37,551 bases of DNA from an uncultured Anaerolineae bacterium. Its GTDB lineage: Bacteria > Chloroflexota > Anaerolineae > Promineifilales > Promineifilaceae. The translations under genes were made by a program, and so were the position numbers. This document shows positions 32,009-37,551 of the stretch, in pieces (position 1 is the stretch's first letter; every line of letters starts with the position of its first letter). The DNA is taken from NCBI GenBank assembly GCA_937943625.1, contig CALEAD010000048.1:1-37551 (forward strand), in the 5' to 3' direction. The notes below the pieces were generated by a model. That model was not told the origin of the DNA. It ran no database searches and worked only from the letters and a program-made list of their open reading frames with translations.

Positions 32009-32167
32009 AAGATTCAGGGTTATGCCAATGCGGTATTCTGGAAACGGAACAGTGACTCTGTGCATAACCGGCAAAAATTGGCCAAAGTCAAGGTAGGGCA
32101 GGTTGAAAAGCCGCATGCAAATGAGAACGCTTTGTCCAGGTGTGCGCGTTTTGGCCGGCAAAAGCAG

Positions 32168-34195
32168 ATGAATAGTTCGTTGATCGCGGGGGTTGAGCAA
32201 CAGCGATGGACATGGACAATGTTGCTGGCAGTGTTGGCAACGGCCGTTTTTCTGCGTTTTTGGCAGTTGGGTGAATGGCCACCGGGGTTGTATCGCGATG
32301 AGGCGTACAATGGCCTGGACGCGCTGCGCGTGCTGGCAGGAGAACACGCCCTCTTCTTTCCCGCCAACAACGGCCGTGAACCCACCTATATCTACCTGAC
32401 GGCGGGCGCAATTGCGCTGCTAGGGCGCAGCGTGCTGGCGCTGCGGCTGGCAGCGGCCGTTGTGGGCAGCCTGACAACGCTGGCCGTTTACTTACTGGCG
32501 CGAGAATGGTTTGACTGGCGCGTGGGGTTGCTGGCGGCGGCCCTGTGGGCCATCACCCTGTGGCCGGTGCATTTGGGGCGCGTGGGGCTGCGCGCCGGGT
32601 TGTTGCCGCTGCTGCTGGCGCTGCTCTTCTGGCTGGGAACGCGGGCGTACCGCACGGCCGTTTCCCGCAAACGACGCTGGCTGTGGCTGGCAACCGGATT
32701 GCTCTATGGTGCAGCTTTTTACACCTACCTGGCGGTGCGCTTTACCCCCGTACTGCTGCTGACAATTGCGCTTTACGATTGGGGATTAGCAACTGGCCAC
32801 TGGCGATTAGCCATTAGCAATTGGCCGACCCCCTCACGCTCTCCGCTTTCTGCTTCCCGCTTTAGCGACTATGCCCTCTTTGCCCTGGGTACGGCCGTTG
32901 TGCTACTGCCGCTGGCGTGGATGGCAACGCAGCAGCCGGGCATCTTGCTGGGGCGCACGGGGCAAGTAGGGGTGTGGGATACGGCCGTTAACGGCGGCGA
33001 TCTCTGGGGTACGCTGCTGCGCCAGAGCGGGGCCGCGCTGGGCATGTTCCTCTGGCAAGGGGATACCATTTTGCGCCACAACCCCGCCGGCCGGCCTGTG
33101 TTTGATTGGCTGATGGCGTTGCCCTTTTTGCTGGGCTTGGGCTGGTGCCTGTACCATTGGCGTCGCCGCGCGGCGGCCGTTTTGCTGCTGTGGGTAGGCA
33201 TTATGCTGGGACCAACCATCCTGGCGGCCGACGCGCCCCACTTTTTGCGCGCCGTGGGCGTGCTGCCGGCGGCCATCATCCTGCCCGCGCTGGGGCTGGC
33301 GCAGTTGGGAAGCTGGCTGCGCTGGCGCTGGCCGGCGCTTGCGCTGATTGGCGGGATCCTGCTGGGCAGTACGGCCGTTACTGCGCGTGACTACGTGGCC
33401 TATAGCCGCAACCCCGATACTGCCTACCTGTTCGAGCAGGGGGCGCGTCTGTTGGCGCAGCAAATCAACCAGGCGGGGGCAACAACGGCCGTTTTTGTGG
33501 ACGAGCGTTACTGGTCAGGCTGGCCTTCCGTGCGCTTCCTGGTCACAGATGAGGCACGCCTGAACCGCTTTACGCCTGAAACGCCACCCACAGCGCCGCT
33601 ACCGCTGCCCGCGCGTCTCTTCGTCTGGCCCTATGGCGATACCGCCTTTGTGGTGACGGCGCTGCCGCCGGCGGCGCATATCTGGCCGCAGACGGGGCCG
33701 CTGGCGCGCGGCGACCTGGAACCGGAACCGTACCCGCTGTACGTGCGTTATGACGTAGACACAGCCGTTTCCGGCGACCCCATCGTCATTTTTGGCGACG
33801 CACTGGCTTTGGTGCAGGCGCAGGCTGTGTGGCAGGCGGATGGCATGGTGCATGTGGCGCTGTTGTGGCACGCAGAAACGGTCGTTGTGCCCCCACTCAT
33901 CGCCTTTGTGCACCTGACGGGCGTGGCCGGGTTGGCGGCGCAAGAAGATGCGCCTCCCGGCGGCCTGACGGCGGGCAATTTCAATTGGCCACCCGGCTGG
34001 TGGCGGCCCGGTTTACAGCTTTACGAGGAGCGCCTGCTGAACGCGCCTGCCGATTTTGCCGCTGCCTCTCCTTATGAACTGCACGTAGGCGTCTATGATG
34101 CGGCGCAAAACCGTTTGCCCGTGACGCTGCCCGATGGTCGCGCCGCAGGAGAGATGTGGAGGATCCCGATTGAACGCGAACAGGAACGGCCGTAA
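32168..34195 (+). CDS. GT39/ArnT-like polytopic glycosyltransferase
   Basis: About 675 residues. A hydrophobic N-terminal two-thirds with about 11-13 membrane helices. WPPGLYRDEAYNGLDALRVL contains the acidic RDEA motif of the first outer loop that marks lipid-phosphate-sugar-dependent GT-C enzymes. HLGRVGLRAGLLPLLLALLFWLG and FYTYLAVRFTPVLLL are also typical. The C-terminal third (about 430-675) is a soluble outer domain. It probably transfers sugars from a polyprenyl-phosphate donor outside the membrane. ATG 32168 is chosen because the upstream frame lies in repeats; no clear Shine-Dalgarno sequence. A palindromic repeat is read in frame at 32775-32826. Confidence 0.8.
   Translation: MNSSLIAGVEQQRWTWTMLLAVLATAVFLRFWQLGEWPPGLYRDEAYNGLDALRVLAGEHALFFPANNGREPTYIYLTAGAIALLGRSVLALRLAAAVVGSLTTLAVYLLAREWFDWRVGLLAAALWAITLWPVHLGRVGLRAGLLPLLLALLFWLGTRAYRTAVSRKRRWLWLATGLLYGAAFYTYLAVRFTPVLLLTIALYDWGLATGHWRLAISNWPTPSRSPLSASRFSDYALFALGTAVVLLPLAWMATQQPGILLGRTGQVGVWDTAVNGGDLWGTLLRQSGAALGMFLWQGDTILRHNPAGRPVFDWLMALPFLLGLGWCLYHWRRRAAAVLLLWVGIMLGPTILAADAPHFLRAVGVLPAAIILPALGLAQLGSWLRWRWPALALIGGILLGSTAVTARDYVAYSRNPDTAYLFEQGARLLAQQINQAGATTAVFVDERYWSGWPSVRFLVTDEARLNRFTPETPPTAPLPLPARLFVWPYGDTAFVVTALPPAAHIWPQTGPLARGDLEPEPYPLYVRYDVDTAVSGDPIVIFGDALALVQAQAVWQADGMVHVALLWHAETVVVPPLIAFVHLTGVAGLAAQEDAPPGGLTAGNFNWPPGWWRPGLQLYEERLLNAPADFAAASPYELHVGVYDAAQNRLPVTLPDGRAAGEMWRIPIEREQERP
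32775..32826. repeat. ATTAGC/AATTGGC repeat read in frame in the GT39-like gene
   Basis: ATTGGGGATTAGC, CACTGGCGATTAGC and CATTAGCAATTGGC are units of the intergenic repeat family also at 14744 and 28008. They encode about 17 residues (DWGLATGHWRLAISNWP) in a loop between membrane segments without breaking the frame. Confidence 0.65.
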
Positions 34196-34208
34196 CTGGC
34201 AGCGATGG

Positions 34209-35090
34209 ATGATGAGAGTGCGGCGCACAACAATGTCTAATCTCCCCGCGCCCCGCGCCCCACGCCACCCTCTCATTCCCCTTGTCCTCCTCTTCTGGCT
34301 GGTGCTGGCTGCGCCTGTGTGGGCGCAAGAGCCAACGCCCACACCCGACGAGGCTGGCGTCATTTACGCCATTGTCCAGCCCAACGACTCGTTGTGGCTG
34401 ATTGCCGGGCGATACGGGCTAAACTTTGCCGAGCTGCTGGCGCTAAACCCTGGCCTGGATGCCAATGCGCTGTTACAGCCGGGGCAGCGGCTGATTGTGG
34501 GGTATGGCGCGCCGCCGGTGACGCCTGCCAGCCCCCCCACGCCCACGCCCACCCTGCCACCGCCTACGCCGCGCCCCACCATCTTGCCGCCGCGCACGGC
34601 CGTTTGCCTACTCGCCTTCCACGACCTCAACCGCAACGGCGTCTTGGACGCGGGCGAACCGCTGCGCGCCGGGGTCGCCTTCACGGTGACGGATGAAACG
34701 GCCGTTGTAGCCAACTACATCACTACCGGTACGGACGAACCATACTGCATCGAAGGGCTACGCGGCGGCTTGTACCAGGTTACACGCTCTGTCACACCGC
34801 GCGAGGCGCTGACGACAGAAGGGGATTGGCGCATTACCCTGGCTGTGGGCAGCGTGGCGCAGTTGGCTTTTGGCAGCTACGAATCGGATGCGGTAACGGC
34901 CGTTGCGCCTGCGCCTGCCCTCAGCACCCCGGCGCCCGCTTCTGCCCCTGCCGCCAATCCGACGCCCCAACCTCCTATTGCCATACAAAATCCCGCCACA
35001 CGCTTTTGGGGCACAGCCTTTGTTGCTATGATCTTGCTGGTGAGTGTGATATGCTTACTTATCTGGAAACAATTGAGAAAAAGTGGTTAG
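34209..35090 (+). CDS. LysM and SdrD_B-like surface protein with C-terminal anchor
   Basis: About 293 residues. Signal peptide PLIPLVLLFWLVLAAPVWAQE; LysM domain at about residues 50-93 (VIYAIVQPNDSLWLIAGRYGLNFAELLALNPGL... QPGQRLIVG); Thr/Pro linker; then a prealbumin/SdrD_B-like domain with a calcium-type loop (HDLNRNGVLDAGEPLRAGVAFTV); Pro/Ala linker; C-terminal membrane helix (FVAMILLVSVICLLIW) and basic tail. An exported, membrane-tethered wall protein. The start is uncertain among ATG 34209, 34212 and 34233; none has a strong Shine-Dalgarno sequence. Begins 13 bp after the GT39-like gene and shares architecture with the next gene. Confidence 0.8.
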   Translation: MMRVRRTTMSNLPAPRAPRHPLIPLVLLFWLVLAAPVWAQEPTPTPDEAGVIYAIVQPNDSLWLIAGRYGLNFAELLALNPGLDANALLQPGQRLIVGYGAPPVTPASPPTPTPTLPPPTPRPTILPPRTAVCLLAFHDLNRNGVLDAGEPLRAGVAFTVTDETAVVANYITTGTDEPYCIEGLRGGLYQVTRSVTPREALTTEGDWRITLAVGSVAQLAFGSYESDAVTAVAPAPALSTPAPASAPAANPTPQPPIAIQNPATRFWGTAFVAMILLVSVICLLIWKQLRKSG

Positions 35091-35125
35091 TGGGCAGCTA
35101 ATCGCTAATTGCTTAAGGAAGTGCT

Positions 35126-36451
35126 ATGAAAAGAAAACCTCTCATTCCACTTGTGGCCATGATGGCGCTACTGCTCATGCTGGGGGTGCCAGAGCCCAAA
35201 ACGGCCGTGCAGGCCCAGGCCACCAACCTGCTGAAAAACCCCGGCTTCGAAGGCCCCTACTCCCCCAACAACAATGGCGGTGCGCCAGAGTGGATTCGCT
35301 GGCATCGCGAAAGCGACCCCAGCCTCTTTGGCGACTGCACCAACGGCTACCGCAAAATGCCGCGCTGGGGCATGGCCACCGATTTTGTCTACGAAGGCAG
35401 CGCCTCGCAATACATCGGCAACAACTGGGATACCTGGTCAGGCGGCATGTGGCAAAACGTCAGCGTGACGCCGGGCGCCACCTACGAATTTTCCTTTTAC
35501 GCGCGCGGGCGCGGCTCGATGGAACCCGCCCCCGCCCCCTCTTACACCGGCCTGCGTATGAACATCCGCGCCGGCATAGACCCCAACGGCAGCGGCCTGT
35601 GGCTGGACAATGACGTGGTGTGGGGGCCGGCCGGTGATGCACACGACCAATGGGTGCGCTTCTCTGTACAGGCGACAGCTACGGGTGATACTATCACCGT
35701 CTTTACCTCTGCTGACTGGGCTGTGCAAGGGGTAAATCAATGCTACAGACACCTGGATACGTACTACGATGCCGCGCAGCTCGTGATGGTATCGCCGCCG
35801 GCCACGAACACACCGCCGCCCCCCCCGCCGCCGCCGCCGGCAACCAATACTCCCGTGCCCCCCACGCCTACCTTCACACCAGAATTCACACCCACGCCCA
35901 CCGCGACCCCCACAATTACGCCTTCCCCCACGCCCACGGGCGGGCGCGTGTGCGTGAATGCGTTTGCTGATGAGAATGGGAATGGCGTGCGTGACGCCAA
36001 TGAAGGATACATGGCGGGCGTGACCTTTAGCGTGGCCAGCAGCGAACGACGCATTGGCGAGGCAATTTCTGCCGGCACAGAAACGCCGTTTTGCTTCGAG
36101 GGTGTGCCAGCCGGTACGTACCAGGTCACCCAGTTTGTGCCGGGGGCGCTGGAGATGACCACGGCCGCCAGCGCCACCATTGACGTGCAGGAAGGCAGCA
36201 CCATTGGCCTAGAGTTTGGCAGCCGCCTGCGTCCACGCCAGGAGATTGCCAGCAGCGACAGCTCCAGCCCTGGCACGGTCACAAGTGATGTGGCAATGCC
36301 CACGGCCGTTATGCCTGCGCCCGCTCCTGATTCGTCGACCCCCAACGTTGGCACCAGCACCAATGTCCTGGCCTGGGTAGGGCTGGGGGTGCTGGTCTTG
36401 GCGGTGCTGCTGCTAGGCGGCCTGCTGCTGGTGGTGCTGCGCCGGGGCTGA
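35126..36451 (+). CDS. Secreted surface protein: CBM-like, SdrD_B-like domain, C-terminal anchor
   Basis: 441 residues from ATG 35126 with AAGGAAG upstream. Signal peptide to about residue 32 (PLVAMMALLLMLGV...VQAQA). Residues about 33-225 are a beta-sandwich resembling carbohydrate-binding CBM4/9-type modules (NLLKNPGFEGPYSPNN, WQNVSVTPGATYEFSFYARG, YYDAAQLVM). A Pro/Thr linker (about 228-275) follows, then an SdrD_B-like domain (VCVNAFADENGNGVRDANEGYMAGVTF), a Ser/Pro stretch and a C-terminal membrane helix (VLAWVGLGVLVLAVLLLGGLLLVVL) with RRG. Probably displayed on the surface and glycan-binding; the neighbouring GT39-like enzyme may modify it, which is speculation. Confidence 0.85.
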   Translation: MKRKPLIPLVAMMALLLMLGVPEPKTAVQAQATNLLKNPGFEGPYSPNNNGGAPEWIRWHRESDPSLFGDCTNGYRKMPRWGMATDFVYEGSASQYIGNNWDTWSGGMWQNVSVTPGATYEFSFYARGRGSMEPAPAPSYTGLRMNIRAGIDPNGSGLWLDNDVVWGPAGDAHDQWVRFSVQATATGDTITVFTSADWAVQGVNQCYRHLDTYYDAAQLVMVSPPATNTPPPPPPPPPATNTPVPPTPTFTPEFTPTPTATPTITPSPTPTGGRVCVNAFADENGNGVRDANEGYMAGVTFSVASSERRIGEAISAGTETPFCFEGVPAGTYQVTQFVPGALEMTTAASATIDVQEGSTIGLEFGSRLRPRQEIASSDSSSPGTVTSDVAMPTAVMPAPAPDSSTPNVGTSTNVLAWVGLGVLVLAVLLLGGLLLVVLRRG

Positions 36452-36468
36452 GCATGAAAGGATGAAAG

Positions 36469-37551
36469 GTGAAGGCTGAGGGGGTGATCAAAAAATTACC
36501 CGCCTGGAATTGGTTACTAGCGGCTGCTGGCGTCATGGCGCTGGCAGCCGCTTTGCCGTTGCTGCTACAGCCAGGGCTGCTGAACACGCGCGGCGGTGGC
36601 GACAGCCCCTTTTTGTTGCAGCGCGTGCAGCAGTTAGAAACGGCGCTGCGCGATGGCCACTTTCCCGCGCGCTGGATGCCAGACGCAAACTATGGCTATG
36701 GCTACCCGTTTTACCATTTTTATGCGCCGCTTTCGCTGTACATCACGGCCGTTTTCCGCCTGGCTGGTTTTTCTTACGTAGGCGCAACCGAGGCGGCACA
36801 GATTACCGGCTTCCTCGTCGCTGCCGCAGGCATCTACCTGTTGGCGCGGCGCTGGTGGGGCAATGCGTGGGCAGCGCTGTTAACGGCCGTTGCCTATACC
36901 TTTGCCCCCTTTCACCTGGTCAATATCTACGTGCGTGGCGACTCCCTGGCCGAGTTCTGGGCCATGGCCTGGTATCCCTGGGTGATTTTGGCGGCAGACC
37001 GGCTAACCCGTGACGCCGGCGCCCAGCCTGGACAAGCAACATGGGGTAGGCGGCAACAGCGTGGTGGGCATATAGCTGCTCTGGCGCTGACCTACGCCGC
37101 GCTCATCCTCAGTCACAACATCTCCGCCCTCATCTTTTCCCCGTTCCTGCTGCTTTACCTGCTACTCACCCTCCCCGATAGATTGACCATTCAGGCGCGC
37201 AGCGTCACCATGGCCAATCGCCAATTGTCAATCGCCAATCTCCAATCCGCAATCTGCGCGCTCTTGCTGGCTTTGGCCCTGGCTGCCTGGTTCTTTGTGC
37301 CTGCACTGGCAGAGCAGAGCGGGGCGCAGCTCCAACCGGTAACGCAGGGATACTTTCATTACAGCAACCATTTCCGCGGCTGGGAGCTGGTGCAGAATAG
37401 CCTGCTGTTTGATTATGATGTAGCCGATGGCCGTGCTTTTCGCATGGGGCTGGTGCAGGCAGCAACAGCCGTATTGGGGCTGCTTGTCTGGCTGTGGCAG
37501 AGGCGCGCGCGCGCGCGCGCCTCTGCCACAGCCAGACAAGCAGCCCCAATA
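36469..37551 (+). CDS. PTPS-related polytopic membrane protein (partial, runs off the window)
   Basis: 361 codons without a stop. GTG 36469 (MKAEGVIKKLPAWNWLLAAAGV) follows AAAGGATG. Membrane helices at about 15-35, 82-105, 112-130, 180-205 and 255-275, with the conserved loop ARWMPDANYGYGYPFYHFYAPL and YTFAPFHLVNIYVRGDSLAEFWAMAWYPWV. This pattern is that of the 6-pyruvoyl-tetrahydropterin-synthase-related membrane proteins found beside GT39 genes in Chloroflexota, thought to be GT-C-like. An intergenic-type repeat is read in frame at 37209-37258. The last 13 or so codons lie in a palindrome and may be an assembly artefact. Confidence 0.75.
   Translation, partial: MKAEGVIKKLPAWNWLLAAAGVMALAAALPLLLQPGLLNTRGGGDSPFLLQRVQQLETALRDGHFPARWMPDANYGYGYPFYHFYAPLSLYITAVFRLAGFSYVGATEAAQITGFLVAAAGIYLLARRWWGNAWAALLTAVAYTFAPFHLVNIYVRGDSLAEFWAMAWYPWVILAADRLTRDAGAQPGQATWGRRQQRGGHIAALALTYAALILSHNISALIFSPFLLLYLLLTLPDRLTIQARSVTMANRQLSIANLQSAICALLLALALAAWFFVPALAEQSGAQLQPVTQGYFHYSNHFRGWELVQNSLLFDYDVADGRAFRMGLVQAATAVLGLLVWLWQRRARARASATARQAAPI
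37209..37258. repeat. CCAATCGCCAATTGTCAATC repeat read in frame in the last gene
   Basis: Tandem CAATCGCCAAT/CAATCTCCAAT units of the dispersed AATTGGCGATT family. They encode MANRQLSIANLQSAIC between two membrane segments without interrupting the frame. Confidence 0.65.
37472..37551. repeat. Perfect 80-bp palindrome at the window end
   Basis: Bases 37472-37511 are exactly reverse-complementary to 37512-37551, centred in a GC dinucleotide run (37503-37520). There is no unpaired loop. Most likely an assembly or library fold-back at a contig end. Confidence 0.9.

Larger units (their letters stand above)
31365..32167. other. Repeat-rich intergenic region
   Basis: About 800 bp of stacked dispersed repeats and no convincing gene: GGGAGTAGGGAGTAAGGAG-type repeats (31370-31395), a GCCAAAATCGGTAATCAGC element (31420-31448), GACCGCAGAC copy 2 (31591-31675), a full MITE-like element (31710-31869) and the CACAGAG repeat copy 2 (31885-32008). 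The frame of the following gene is open from 32000, but its first 56 codons overlap or adjoin repeat sequence. Confidence 0.6.

Noticed and set aside
32000..32167. Upstream extension of the GT39-like gene to ATG 32000
   Set aside because: It begins in a dispersed CACAGAG-type repeat, is hydrophilic and unlike family N-termini; the membrane protein fits a start near 32168.
37205..37549. Minus-strand 114-aa frame at the window end
   Set aside because: It arises from the terminal palindrome and the antisense of an in-frame repeat (EIGDWRLTIGDW), a known kind of spurious frame.

Overview
The window reads as one end of a contig or scaffold from a Chloroflexota (Anaerolineae-like) genome. This is inferred from content only: moderate-high GC, paired FemAB-type transferases of a single-membrane cell wall, Pro/Thr-linker surface proteins with LysM and SdrD_B-like domains, a leucine T-box leader, a GT39 / PTPS-related membrane protein cluster, and a dense load of short intergenic palindromes. 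No rRNA, prophage, insertion sequence with a transposase, or CRISPR array was found.

Layout. 1-3140: a partial ORF, then an eCIS-core (DUF4157) protein with several HExxH motifs and a coupled partner of unknown function. 3276-5899: a small ORF coupled to a GON-domain surface protein, then the YifB/ComM AAA ATPase. 6030-10858: a small membrane protein, a TPR protein and a hybrid histidine kinase. 10899-13818: asnS (minus), then a Cys/Met-type PLP enzyme (plus). 14010-16838: a small acidic protein overlapping a SnoaL-like protein, an enoyl-CoA hydratase/isomerase, a broken VapBC-like pair and a 3-hydroxyacyl-CoA dehydrogenase. 16908-17871: a half-copy of a MITE-like element, a PIN-toxin remnant and a Uma2-family protein. 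17981-22309 (minus): promoter, tRNA-Ala(CGC), a leucine T-box leader interrupted by a second tRNA gene, tRNA-Ala(GGC), then an effector-associated-domain-like membrane protein and leuS. 22433-25508: a LysM/lamin-tail surface protein, a small beta protein, nfo, and an M19 dipeptidase. 25505-26768 (minus): a Cys-pair membrane protein and a coiled-coil zinc-ribbon protein. 26833-29134: two FemAB paralogues. 29188-31364 (minus): a TPR membrane protein and a GT4 glycosyltransferase. 32168-37551: a GT39-like membrane protein, two surface proteins, and a PTPS-related membrane protein cut by the window end.

Most striking. (1) The T-box leader upstream of leuS (specifier CUC, intact antiterminator and terminator) carries a complete tRNA-Ala(GGC) gene in the loop of Stem III, and hairpin-forming genomic repeats in Stem I and Stem III. 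(2) The 8-bp palindrome ACGGCCGT occurs about 60 times by hand count, roughly 60-fold over a simple composition expectation, resembling the cyanobacterial HIP1 phenomenon. (3) Several dispersed repeat families sit in leaders, supply ribosome-binding sites, and enter coding frames. (4) The last 80 bp are a perfect palindrome that is probably an assembly fold-back.
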